Of a stretch of DNA of 64,000 bases, positions 1 to 7,093 are shown in pieces; positions within the stretch are counted from its first letter, which is position 1; each line of letters opens with the position of its first letter. The notes beneath the pieces are model-generated. The model was given only the letters and a program-made list of their open reading frames with translations, had not been told where the DNA came from and searched no databases. The DNA comes from Vicinamibacterales bacterium (GTDB lineage: Bacteria > Acidobacteriota > Vicinamibacteria > Vicinamibacterales > UBA2999): contig JBAZYO010000012.1 in NCBI GenBank assembly GCA_041659285.1, forward strand, positions 1 through 64,000. Direction: 5' to 3'. A program made the position numbers and the translations under genes.

Positions 1-61
1 GTCTTTAGCGCAGAAGGCAGGTGACTGGCCTTTCAATCGAAGACTGAATATCTAGCTGTCC
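1..61 (-). other. Partial second copy of the 4597-5050 cassette (leader and first codons only)
   Basis: Bases 1-69 are identical to 4990-5058, which hold the 5' leader and first codons of the small membrane-protein cassette further along the array. Identity ends one base past the attC R-box core, where cassette exchange would place the junction. The gene body lies outside the window. Either a true cassette duplication or an assembly artefact would look like this. Confidence 0.75.
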
Positions 62-157
62 GGCTAACGCCCTGCCGCTCAGCCGCGAGCGGCGGGTACG
101 TTCACGCGAAGGAGTCTAATCCAACTGCCGCTCGTCGGCTGCAGCGGCTGGTTAGGC
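62..157 (-). repeat. attC site 1 (long stem family)
   Basis: R boxes are GGCTAAC (62-68) and GTTAGGC (151-157). Between them are imperfectly complementary arms, GCCGCTCAGCCGCGAGCGGC on the left and GCCGCTCGTCGGCTGCAGCGGC-type on the right, where the right arm carries two extra unpaired bases. It lies just after the minus-strand stop codon at 166-168, as an integron cassette site should. Confidence 0.92.
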
Positions 158-165
158 AGTGCAAC

Positions 166-654
166 TCAGAGGCAATAGACTTCGAATGCTGTTTTTGGAA
201 GGCGCTGGACCTCACGACGTTGTCGGTACACAGACAAGATGTCTTGAACCAGCTGAAAGAAGCGACGGCCCTCATCGGTCATCGACGGGCTGGAATGGTG
301 GAACGAGACTGTATGAGTCTTTCCACCGAGCCGCACCTGCAGTCGATACTCAGCCGAGGGTGAGGTGACAGTAATCATGCCGTCAACTACTGGGGGACGT
401 ATTTCCACTGGCATATCGAAGAACTTAGCGGCCATCACTAGGTCGAAGAGCGTCTGCCGCTCAGAGTGCGACAACTTGACCTTGGCCGATTTGCGGCCGT
501 CAGGAGCAACCCGAGTGTAACGGCTCTGAGTGGTGTCAACCTCTTCGAAGCTACACACTCCAGACAGAAGTTGAAATCCAAAATCTGATGGAGGCTTCGT
601 CGCCTGAAGTGTGCCGAAGGAGACAAGCGCCGCCACGACAAATTGCTGGATCAT
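166..654 (-). CDS. Secreted hypothetical protein (cassette gene, second of two)
   Basis: The product is 162 aa and I do not recognise a family. The chosen start (MIQQFVVAALVSFGTLQA) begins with a short hydrophobic segment ending at an A-T/K boundary, which looks like a cleaved signal peptide; a longer reading frame from 747 would bury it. The mature part is soluble, with one internal Cys and a beta-rich-looking centre. It sits 20 bases after the RlmJ-like gene with no attC between them, so the two share one cassette closed by attC site 1. No strong Shine-Dalgarno is visible. Periplasmic location is inferred. Confidence 0.7.
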   Translation of the reverse strand: MIQQFVVAALVSFGTLQATKPPSDFGFQLLSGVCSFEEVDTTQSRYTRVAPDGRKSAKVKLSHSERQTLFDLVMAAKFFDMPVEIRPPVVDGMITVTSPSAEYRLQVRLGGKTHTVSFHHSSPSMTDEGRRFFQLVQDILSVYRQRREVQRLPKTAFEVYCL

Positions 655-673
655 GAAACCACTCAAGGCCAAG

Positions 674-1444
674 TTATCGCACGCGGAGCTCCCAGCCAAG
701 ACAGGCCGGCAAAGGCTCAAGTGTCGAGCGATTCTCCTGCAGAACATCTGCCACGCAATCTGAGACGAGCATGCCGCAGCCCTTCAGATTCTGGCTCGGC
801 TTGGCCCCGCATTTGGCCCACAAGACTTCCCATGTTAAGCACTGAGTGGTTTCGACGATCCAATTCGGAAACGTGTGCCACGAGTACGGATACCACGCCA
901 GGAAGGGAATGTTGTGTTCTCTGAGAAACATGCATGTGCCTGCGAGCAGCTGCCATTCTCGTTCCCGATCCTCAAACGGGGGATCGAGAAACACCAGCGT
1001 CGGGGCAGCGGTATTAATGGCTAGGTCAAACCCGTCGGACCTGCGGAAATTCACCTGAACGTTCTCCCCGAGAGGAGAAGACTTCCACTGCTCGTGGGCC
1101 TTCGCTACCGCATCCGACGTGTCCGCTAGTTCCACGCCGACGGTCTTGCCGCGCTCGGCAAATCGCTTGGCGACAAGCACCCAACTCGCCGGATACTCCT
1201 GTCGCCCTAGCCACGGCGTAACTGCGGCTCGGTATTCCGACTGGCAGGCTGATGACGCGACTACGCGACCGGCGCCTCGTTGCCACTCGCCGCCATCTTC
1301 CAGCTTGTGCACCGGTGCACCTGAATGTGATTCAACGTAGAGCACGCTACCGTCGACCTGGATCGCACCGGCAACGGCAAGCAACACAGCGTGCTTCCAA
1401 ACGTCTCCTTGGTTGCCCGCCTTACGAGAGTGGCTGTATCGCAT
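674..1444 (-). CDS. RlmJ-like adenine-N6 methyltransferase (cassette gene)
   Basis: The product is 256 aa. The N terminus (MRYSHSRKAGNQGDVWKH) matches the characteristic opening of RlmJ, the 23S rRNA A2030 N6-methyltransferase, followed by a VLYVESHSG segment in the place of the family's DTHAGAGRY motif. The catalytic motif reads DPPFE (residues about 154-158) against the usual DPPYE. I chose the ATG at 1444 because it aligns with the family start; the frame extends upstream into attC site 2. Housekeeping RlmJ is chromosomal and solitary, so a cassette-borne version may have another substrate. Family call is good, substrate unknown. Confidence 0.75.
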   Translation of the reverse strand: MRYSHSRKAGNQGDVWKHAVLLAVAGAIQVDGSVLYVESHSGAPVHKLEDGGEWQRGAGRVVASSACQSEYRAAVTPWLGRQEYPASWVLVAKRFAERGKTVGVELADTSDAVAKAHEQWKSSPLGENVQVNFRRSDGFDLAINTAAPTLVFLDPPFEDREREWQLLAGTCMFLREHNIPFLAWYPYSWHTFPNWIVETTQCLTWEVLWAKCGAKPSQNLKGCGMLVSDCVADVLQENRSTLEPLPACLGWELRVR

Positions 1445-1468
1445 TCCGTTTGGATCCGAAGATTGCCC

Positions 1469-1564
1469 GCCTAACGCCTTGCCGCTCAACCGCGAGCGGG
1501 CGGTTTCAGCAATCTGTGGTGTCAGAACTCCCCGCCGCTCGTCGGTTGCAGCGGCTTGTTGGGC
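1469..1564 (-). repeat. attC site 2 (long stem family, doubled core)
   Basis: R boxes are GCCTAAC (1469-1475) and GTTGGGC (1558-1564), with arms of the same family as site 1. A second core-like GTTAGGC follows at 1570-1576, only five bases on. The site overlaps the 3' end of the next gene, whose last residues and stop codon (1522-1524) are encoded by the attC itself. Confidence 0.9.
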
Positions 1565-2112
1565 GGCGTGTTAGGCGACCCGTTTTGCACTGGCCCTTCG
1601 CCAATCTTGACGACGTTGACGACGAAGCTAAGCGTCGCTTCGCCGGCGTGTCCGGTAACTTCCCAGCACCCGGGAGTTGGAAAGATCAAACTAGTCGCCT
1701 GAAATCCAGGCGCACTCGGACTGTACCCAGCTGGGATGTGAGTTCGCAAAGGCGGTGCAGCTTCATCCAACCGACGTCCTTCGATGATCAACGGACCTTC
1801 AACTCCCCGCCACCACGGAAACTTCATTTGAAGCGAACCGTCTCTGAGGACGAATCCCGATCCTCCCGGCCGAAACACAACAGTTCCCTCGGGCCACAGC
1901 GCAGTCCATAGACCTTTATTGCCGTGGTGCGTTCGTGAAGGTTTCTCACCCGGCGGCGTCAACCCGTTCGGAACGGTGACTTGACAAACGTTCTGAACCG
2001 CTGCAGGGGCTGACTGCGTGGCTGAGGGCCTTGCTTGCGGGGGGAAAGCGAACAGGACAACTGGCAATATCAACGCTGTCGTCCCGATGGCTCGTGATGA
2101 TGACTTCAGCAT
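1522..2112 (-). CDS. Secreted hypothetical protein ending in an attC-encoded tail
   Basis: The product is 196 aa. The start at 2112 is fixed by a strong Shine-Dalgarno (AAGGAGGAG) six bases upstream; residues 1-30 form a signal peptide (RAIGTTALILPVVLFAFPPQA). The mature domain has the pattern TVPNGLTPPGE, GNKGLWTALWPEGTVVF and a C-terminal CWEVTGHAGEATLSFVV. I have seen this pattern in small secreted proteins of soil bacteria but cannot name a function. The last residues (PNKPLQPTSGGEF) come from attC site 2, so they are a by-product of cassette structure and not part of the fold. Confidence 0.75.
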   Translation of the reverse strand: MLKSSSRAIGTTALILPVVLFAFPPQARPSATQSAPAAVQNVCQVTVPNGLTPPGEKPSRTHHGNKGLWTALWPEGTVVFRPGGSGFVLRDGSLQMKFPWWRGVEGPLIIEGRRLDEAAPPLRTHIPAGYSPSAPGFQATSLIFPTPGCWEVTGHAGEATLSFVVNVVKIGEGPVQNGSPNTPPNKPLQPTSGGEF

Positions 2113-2184
2113 GATCTCCTCCTTCCGAGACGATCCACAGCCACGTCCACATGTCGATTGAACAAATCCTACCGTCTTCGTCCG

Positions 2185-2258
2185 GCCCAACCGTGCCGCT
2201 TCAGCCGCGGCGGCCCACCATTTCACTGCCCGCCGTCGGCTGCAAGCGGTTGTTGGGC
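2185..2258 (-). repeat. attC site 3 (short stem family)
   Basis: R boxes are GCCCAAC (2185-2191) and GTTGGGC (2252-2258). Arms CCGCTTCAGCCGCGGCGG and its partner pair with two extra bases (G and A on the minus strand) in the gene-proximal arm. It overlaps the 3' end of the methyltransferase gene. Confidence 0.9.
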
Positions 2259-3050
2259 GGCACTGTGCGCTAGAGATGGCTTTCGAGCCTTGATGATGAA
2301 CGTGGTCGGCATGACGCTTGCGCGAGGAACAGAATACCAGCGTGCAGGGTCAGCGTTCGTCTCCGTTGCCAGCGATGAATTCAGCGGTGTTTCCACCAGC
2401 GCCTCGATCTGCAGGCCCGCTTCGATGATCTGTCCGACGAATGTACCGAGCGTTCGACGTTGGATCACGATCGGCACCCCCTTCCACGACGCGTGTTCGC
2501 GAGGACCTTCAGGGAAATAGGGATCCGAGATGGCGTACTGCGCTCCGTTCCACTCCATGCAGCTGTACACCGGGTGCTCTCCGCTCAGAAGGACGTACCC
2601 GCCCGGCCGCAAGTAGCGAGCCACAAGCCCCATCGTGGCCGGAAGGTCGACCGTCCAACCCAAGCCATAAATCGAAAACACCAGATCGAAGTGGGCAGGC
2701 GGGATCCCTGGATCCACCTCCATTGGCGATTCCACAAGGTGAATCCTTGGCGCGAACGGACGTAGCGTCTCCGTCGCGAACGCGATTTGGACGGGAGAGA
2801 GGTCGAGGCCCCAGAGTTCCCGTGCGCCTCGCTCGGCGAGGTACCGAAGTGAGTGCCCGCTCCCGCATCCCAGCTCCAGGGCGCACACCCCGTCCGTCTC
2901 GTCCAGCAGTCGAAGTGTGTCCTCGGTCGGGGCCAGAGGCCCGTACTCCGGCAGCGCTGTGGCTCCGTGGAACGATGGCGCAACGTGATTCCAACCGGCT
3001 CGATTTGTCGAGAGGACTCGATCCAGTTCTATCGTGCGTGCGTCACTCAT
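2223..3050 (-). CDS. Class I SAM-dependent methyltransferase (cassette gene)
   Basis: The product is 275 aa. Motif I is clear (LELGCGSGHS, residues 58-67), followed by an acidic motif II (LWGLDLSP), the post-motif FDLVFSIYGLGW and LRPGGYVLLSGEHP. This is the UbiE/Methyltransf_11 type of small-molecule methyltransferase; substrate cannot be told. The start at 3050 (MSDAR) was preferred to 3065, which lies within the upstream attC. The last dozen residues (HSAAQQPLAADGGQ) are read from attC site 3. It is alone in its cassette. Confidence 0.85.
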   Translation of the reverse strand: MSDARTIELDRVLSTNRAGWNHVAPSFHGATALPEYGPLAPTEDTLRLLDETDGVCALELGCGSGHSLRYLAERGARELWGLDLSPVQIAFATETLRPFAPRIHLVESPMEVDPGIPPAHFDLVFSIYGLGWTVDLPATMGLVARYLRPGGYVLLSGEHPVYSCMEWNGAQYAISDPYFPEGPREHASWKGVPIVIQRRTLGTFVGQIIEAGLQIEALVETPLNSSLATETNADPARWYSVPRASVMPTTFIIKARKPSLAHSAAQQPLAADGGQ

Positions 3051-3059
3051 TCTCTGTCC

Positions 3060-3159
3060 GCCCAACGACCGACCTGCCGCTCAGCCGCGAGCGGCCGGCG
3101 CGGTCATGCGAAGGAGTCTAAACCATCCGCCGCTCGTCGGCTGCAGCGGCTTGTTAGGC
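3060..3159 (-). repeat. attC site 4 (long stem family)
   Basis: R boxes are GCCCAAC (3060-3066) and GTTAGGC (3153-3159). The loop contains the segment GCGAAGGAGTCTAA, shared almost unchanged with sites 1 and 6. Arms match the long family of sites 1, 2, 6 and 7. Confidence 0.92.
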
Positions 3160-3168
3160 GGCCACACA

Positions 3169-3654
3169 CTAGCAATCATGAGTTGTGACGTGCGCGACGA
3201 TGTTCGACTCTCCCCACCAAGCGGAATCTGATCGAGATCTTTTCCAGCCCGGCTTGAGGCGCACGACAAACCCGCCCACCCTGGCTCGCGATGGGATCCC
3301 GAGACTCTCGACCAAATCATCGGATAACGACCAGGTGACATTGTGGCGGTCGTCACCTTCGATCTTCGCAATCCAACCGCTCTGTGCAGAAGCGCCGACG
3401 ACACTCGGACCACAAAACCCGATTGAAAGGCTTCGCAGGCGGCCGACTTTAGCGTTAGCCAAGTTACTGACCGAGACCCGCATGATGCGCTCGGAGCCTG
3501 CCTGGACGCATGACGCGTAAATCCGAGCCCCTTCGATAGAGGAAATGAGCACTTCGTCTTGGCAGTCGCGATCCGAAAGGTCGAATGCTGGCTCCTGCCC
3601 TGAGGGCATCGATGACAAATGGAGGACGAGCACCAAAAGTGTGAAGTAGCGCAT
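3169..3654 (-). CDS. Secreted hypothetical protein (cassette gene)
   Basis: The product is 161 aa with an N-terminal signal peptide (MRYFTLLVLVLHLSSMPSG). The mature part has several cysteines (CQDEV, YASCVQ, GFCGPS and the last residue) that could form disulphides in the periplasm. No family recognised. The stop lies nine bases from attC site 4 and the start at 3654 is close to attC site 5, which is the usual tight packing of one gene per cassette. Confidence 0.7.
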   Translation of the reverse strand: MRYFTLLVLVLHLSSMPSGQEPAFDLSDRDCQDEVLISSIEGARIYASCVQAGSERIMRVSVSNLANAKVGRLRSLSIGFCGPSVVGASAQSGWIAKIEGDDRHNVTWSLSDDLVESLGIPSRARVGGFVVRLKPGWKRSRSDSAWWGESNIVAHVTTHDC

Positions 3655-3665
3655 CTGGTTTGTCC

Positions 3666-3735
3666 GCCTAACGCCTACGAATGAGCCGCGCGCGAACCGG
3701 AGCCAGCGCGCGACGGCTCCATTCGTTTGTTAGGC
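3666..3735 (-). repeat. attC site 5 (third stem family)
   Basis: R boxes are GCCTAAC (3666-3672) and GTTAGGC (3729-3735). Arms GAATGAGCCGCGCGCG and their partner pair, with an extra G and an extra T in the gene-proximal arm on the minus strand, the same two extrahelical bases known from canonical attC sites. At 70 bp it is the shortest in the array. Confidence 0.92.
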
Positions 3736-3745
3736 TCCGCGCGGT

Positions 3746-4483
3746 TCATTCGAGTTGTCCCGATGCGTATCGAACGGCCGCGGTGGCGCAATCGTATACC
3801 CACACTCGCCGAAAAGGGGACGACGATTGTTCTGCTAAGAAAGCCCTCAAGTCAGGTAGCCACATCGCCTCGTGGCCCTCGGGTTGGAGCTCGTAATAAG
3901 CCAAGAGCTGTATCTGGTGCTGGGTTGTGTACGACTTGGCCCATTTATCCCGCACCGCGTCGACTGCGGGATTGGACAGAGATCCGACCGCGTCGACATC
4001 GAAACACGGACCCGACAAATTGAGTCTGGCGATTCGCACGGACGATACCGCTGGCGGGAACGACTGCCCGGCGACCTTCCGACATTCGCCTTCGAAGGCG
4101 CGGTCGAGGTCGCCAAGCCAATGGAGTACGAGATCGATTGAGTTCTGTTTGGCCTTCAGAGTCGCGCCCGGTTCAAAGACGACGTGAACGAGGGCGTCCC
4201 CAACTCTTTCCTCGATCCGTGCCCTTCGATCCGGCGGTAGAGCCAAGAATGAGTGCTCGAATCGAGACTTCAGCTTGAGTTGGCTCCAGACGCGCCCGGC
4301 GAACTCTTCGTCGATGATCTCCACCATCTCGAATGCGACAGGCTCGGCACCTTCGGCGTGATAGAGAATGTCCGGCTCTGGAGGGCCGCGCTTTTCCCAA
4401 TGCGCTGCTTCGATCGCCATGCCCGCGGTCTTCGCGAAGGCCTGAAAGATCGCGAGTTCCCTCTTGGCTTGTCGATCTGGCAT
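3746..4483 (-). CDS. Hypothetical protein, possible PD-(D/E)XK nuclease-like fold (cassette gene)
   Basis: The product is 245 aa, soluble, with no signal peptide. Residues about 34-60 read PPEPDILYH, a short gap, then VAFEMVEIIDE. The spacing of PD, E and E resembles the active site of PD-(D/E)XK nucleases, though the expected Lys is not obvious. The rest is unremarkable, with Trp-rich stretches near the C terminus. I do not recognise a named family. Cassette proteins of this kind often relate to DNA transactions, but that is conjecture. Confidence 0.55.
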   Translation of the reverse strand: MPDRQAKRELAIFQAFAKTAGMAIEAAHWEKRGPPEPDILYHAEGAEPVAFEMVEIIDEEFAGRVWSQLKLKSRFEHSFLALPPDRRARIEERVGDALVHVVFEPGATLKAKQNSIDLVLHWLGDLDRAFEGECRKVAGQSFPPAVSSVRIARLNLSGPCFDVDAVGSLSNPAVDAVRDKWAKSYTTQHQIQLLAYYELQPEGHEAMWLPDLRAFLAEQSSSPFRRVWVYDCATAAVRYASGQLE

Positions 4484-4500
4484 TGAACTGTCGTCCAGGA

Positions 4501-4596
4501 GCCTAACGACCTGCCGCTCAGCCGCGAGCGGCGGTCGCGGTCATGCGAAGGAGTCTAAGCCATCGGCCGCTCGTCGGCTGCAGCGGCTGGTTAGCC
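4501..4596 (-). repeat. attC site 6 (long stem family)
   Basis: R boxes are GCCTAAC (4501-4507) and GTTAGCC (4590-4596). Arms and loop are almost identical to site 4, including GGTCATGCGAAGGAGTCTAA in the loop. Confidence 0.92.
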
Positions 4597-4616
4597 GGCC
4601 CGAAGGGCGTGATGGG

Positions 4617-5009
4617 CTATTTGGCGTGCCAATACAACCGCTTAAGCAGCAAAGACGCGATGCCCGCCAGCACGACTGCACTCACGACGATGAGGATCGT
4701 TATCTTGAACCTGGGCAGATCCCAAGCAACCGGGATCACGAGTTGACTCATACCCACTGTCAAGACCGCTGCAAGTGCGACGGTCTCGACCATCAATCGC
4801 CCGAATGTAGGGACCTCTCGTCCCCGCCGCACCAAGAAGGCCGCCATCAAAGCACCGACGAACAGCCCGAATGGAACACTGGCGGCAACGGCCCACGTCG
4901 ACTCGCCTTCGAGTTCTGGAACGAGAGCAACGACTATCTTGGCAGTTGCGACGGCTGCAACCAATCCAAGCGAAGTGCCCGCGGCGACGGTCTTTAGCGC
5001 AGAAGGCAG
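4617..5009 (-). CDS. Small membrane protein with a non-ATG start (cassette gene, duplicated leader)
   Basis: About 130 aa, with four likely membrane segments (TVAAGTSLGLVAAVATAKIVV, VAASVPFGLFVGALMAAFLV, VETVALAAVLTVGMSQLVI and ITILIVVSAVVLAGIASLLL). No in-frame ATG precedes the first segment. Candidates are CTG at 5009, which has an AAGG about eight bases upstream and keeps the whole first helix, or TTG at 4964, which cuts into it; I prefer 5009. An in-frame TGA at 5022-5024 closes the frame upstream. Its leader and first codons are repeated exactly at the window start. Function unknown. Confidence 0.6.
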   Translation of the reverse strand: MPSALKTVAAGTSLGLVAAVATAKIVVALVPELEGESTWAVAASVPFGLFVGALMAAFLVRRGREVPTFGRLMVETVALAAVLTVGMSQLVIPVAWDLPRFKITILIVVSAVVLAGIASLLLKRLYWHAK

Positions 5010-5050
5010 GTGACTGGCCTTTCAATCGAAGACTGAATATCTAGCTGTCC

Positions 5051-5146
5051 GGCTAACGACCTGCCGCTCAGCCGCGAGCGGCGGGGTTCATTACTCTAGT
5101 GTGTCAGAACTCACTGCCGCTCGTCGGCTGCAGCGGCTGGTTAGCC
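5051..5146 (-). repeat. attC site 7 (long stem family)
   Basis: R boxes are GGCTAAC (5051-5057) and GTTAGCC (5140-5146). The loop differs from sites 1, 4 and 6 and carries a TCAGAACTC segment like site 2, which reads as ...EF-stop on the minus strand. Confidence 0.92.
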
Positions 5147-5724
5147 TGCCGGAGCCTTAGCAGCCACTCACTGACTATGCCAATCATGAGCACTATGATG
5201 GCGAACGCGCAATCGATCGCGAAGGCAGCGAGTGACGCTGATATCTGCTCGATCGTACCGATTCGCTCACTGTTGGCCACCTCGTACGCTGACCAGGCGA
5301 AACGCAGCGCCACCAAGCCTACGCCAACTGTTAGCACGACACGGAGTCTAGACGGGACCCGCCAAATCCGAGTAGTGAGCCACACCAACGCCGACGCTGC
5401 AAGAACGGGCAGGACCATGTACAGGACGGCGAGCACGCGGTGAACCACAAGGGCCTCGGTCCAGTACGCGACTGGTGCCACGGCCAGTGTTGCCGCAAGC
5501 GAATAACTCACTGCCGCAATGCCGTATCCCGCCCCTCGCAGGCTATGCTGTCGGTGAACCGTCGCCAACAGAATCGCGATTACACACAGCGGTATACCGG
5601 CCGCCAGAACTAACGGCCAAGGTCTGGCCTCAGAACCTCTAGGCACCACAAACGGAAGCAGCGCGCATACAGGAGCAACTGCAAGATAGATCCATTCCGC
5701 ATTCCACGCTGTTGGTTTCGACAT
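5104..5724 (-). CDS. Multi-pass membrane protein ending in an attC-encoded tail (cassette gene)
   Basis: The product is 206 aa with about six hydrophobic helices evenly spaced along the chain and short loops between them. No transporter or enzyme motif is visible and I do not recognise a family. The C-terminal residues NQPLQPTSGSEF are encoded by attC site 7. ATG at 5724 is used; it starts immediately before the first helix. Confidence 0.7.
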   Translation of the reverse strand: MSKPTAWNAEWIYLAVAPVCALLPFVVPRGSEARPWPLVLAAGIPLCVIAILLATVHRQHSLRGAGYGIAAVSYSLAATLAVAPVAYWTEALVVHRVLAVLYMVLPVLAASALVWLTTRIWRVPSRLRVVLTVGVGLVALRFAWSAYEVANSERIGTIEQISASLAAFAIDCAFAIIVLMIGIVSEWLLRLRQANQPLQPTSGSEF

Positions 5725-5730
5725 CTGTCA

Positions 5731-5814
5731 GGCTAACGCGCCAAATGAGCCGCGCGCCGCAGCCCCATGATCGCACGGACGGTCAGGCGCGTCGGCTCCA
5801 TTTGGATGTTAGGC
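5731..5814 (-). repeat. attC site 8 (third stem family)
   Basis: R boxes are GGCTAAC (5731-5737) and GTTAGGC (5808-5814). Arms AAATGAGCCGCGCGCC and partner pair with extra G and A. It belongs with site 5. Confidence 0.9.
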
Positions 5815-5819
5815 AGGCG

Positions 5820-6461
5820 TCATTTTACGGATTTCTGCAAGAGCAAGAGAACAGCATCGCGCTTCCCGGCTTCTCGGATGTACCGGCGAATCGCGTTCTT
5901 CTTGAAAAGAACACTAACGCGTGGTTGGGTGATTCCAAGCGTTCGGGCAAGTCTCGCCTGACTGACCCTGCGAAGCTTCTTTGTGGTGATGCGCTTGGCC
6001 AACGTGCCTTCGCGGGGCTCGCGATCCGGATAAACAACTTCGTCGATCTCCTGAATGGCGTCCTGTCGCAAGTATCGCTTCAGGCTCTTCCGAAGGTCCT
6101 GTCCAATTTTTGGCTTCTGTTTGTTTCCGGGTGGACGCGCTGCTGCGACAACGAGCCCTTCAAGTTGGGCGACGTTCGCAGCTTTGGCGACTAGAAAGAG
6201 AGTCATGAGTTCCCAGCTTTCTCCATGACGATCTTTGAGATGCTGGTTCAACCGAGTGGCCAAGTCCGACGCTTTTCCCGAGTAGTACAGCCGCCCTTTC
6301 TTGTCGTAGAGGGCGTAGATCCCGTGCGTGACCGCATTGCTTTCGAGAAAGGCAAGGAAGGCAGGACGCTTCTCACCCTCAAGGAGGGCCCGCCGAATGC
6401 CGCCCAAATGCCCGGAGATGAGCGAGCCCGCCGACCGTCTGGGTCTTCGTTTCTTCGACAT
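5820..6461 (-). CDS. GIY-YIG nuclease-like protein with a C-terminal helix-turn-helix (cassette gene)
   Basis: The product is 213 aa. Residues 47-49 read GIY and 59-63 read YYSGK, matching the GIY-YIG signature (the second triplet degenerate), with Arg at 70 and His at 74 in the following helix as in GIY-YIG nucleases. A basic linker follows. Residues about 165-188 (SQARLARTLGITQPRVSVLFKKN) fit a helix-turn-helix. This could make a DNA-targeted nuclease or nickase. The catalytic Glu usual later in the domain is not certain (EGLVVAAARPPGNKQ is a candidate). Defence or mobility roles are possible but unsupported. Confidence 0.75.
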   Translation of the reverse strand: MSKKRRPRRSAGSLISGHLGGIRRALLEGEKRPAFLAFLESNAVTHGIYALYDKKGRLYYSGKASDLATRLNQHLKDRHGESWELMTLFLVAKAANVAQLEGLVVAAARPPGNKQKPKIGQDLRKSLKRYLRQDAIQEIDEVVYPDREPREGTLAKRITTKKLRRVSQARLARTLGITQPRVSVLFKKNAIRRYIREAGKRDAVLLLLQKSVK

Positions 6462-6498
6462 AAGGTCGTTCCGAATTCGAACCGGTGAAACTCCGTCT

Positions 6499-6574
6499 GG
6501 CTAACGCTACGTTTCAGCCGCGGCGGCGGCCTACGATCGGAGCAGCCGCCGACGGCTGCAAACGTTTGTTAGCC
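6499..6574 (-). repeat. attC site 9 (short stem family)
   Basis: R boxes are GGCTAAC (6499-6505) and GTTAGCC (6568-6574). Arms ACGTTTCAGCCG and CGGCTGCAAACGT pair with one extra G on the gene-proximal side. Confidence 0.92.
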
Positions 6575-6577
6575 AGC

Positions 6578-7093
6578 TCATTTCAACGCCGCCAAGTAGA
6601 TCAGCTCCTGCACAACGAAGCGAATATCTCCAGCCAGAGGCGCGATATCACCACGCTGAGCGTTGTACCTTCTACTGTGCGCGGACTTGTCGCCGATATC
6701 TTTGAGCTTGGGCATCGCTTGCTTGCAGTTACGGCTCAGGTTCCAGGCGTCCTCCCGGAGGCACGCGTCGATTAGGTCCTTCAGGTATAGGAAATCACCG
6801 CTGGCGTTTTGGATCTTGGCGGCGATCCCGTGATGTTCGAACGATTCGATTATCAAGGTTTCCAGCAAACGCCGAATCATTACAGCCGACGAATCGTACC
6901 AACCGTTTTCGTAACAACCATTGATCTGGTTCGTGACCCTCTCGATATAGCCTCGCGTCCCTCGCACAATCGAAAATGGCAGAACGAGCTGCTTCTCAGA
7001 GCGTCGCCCGTCTTCGGGAGGACCTAGCTGGAGGTCTACGGCCGTCTGAATCGCCCTGGCAGCGTTAAACGCGTTTCGACCAACTGTGCTCAT
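6578..7093 (-). CDS. DUF4145/HEPN-like helical protein (cassette gene)
   Basis: The product is 171 aa, predicted mostly helical. The centre (CYENGWYDSSAVMIRRLLETLIIESFEHHG) matches the DUF4145-type pattern of a small-residue helix followed by R-R-x-L-E. The later LKDIGDKSAHSRRYNA resembles the G-N/D-x-x-x-H segment of that superfamily, which is related to HEPN domains. It overlaps the stop of the DUF5343 gene by four bases (ATGA), so the two are translationally coupled. Proteins of this kind often act in defence or toxin-antitoxin modules. Function here is inferred from family and pairing only. Confidence 0.65.
   Translation of the reverse strand: MSTVGRNAFNAARAIQTAVDLQLGPPEDGRRSEKQLVLPFSIVRGTRGYIERVTNQINGCYENGWYDSSAVMIRRLLETLIIESFEHHGIAAKIQNASGDFLYLKDLIDACLREDAWNLSRNCKQAMPKLKDIGDKSAHSRRYNAQRGDIAPLAGDIRFVVQELIYLAALK

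Noticed and set aside
1570..1576. Second GTTAGGC as a separate attC
   Set aside because: It has no own stem or partner; it is only five bases from the R box of attC site 2.
3081..3413. Small minus-strand frame ending NKPLQPTSGGWF
   Set aside because: It lies in another frame over the secreted protein gene; only its attC-derived tail looks familiar.
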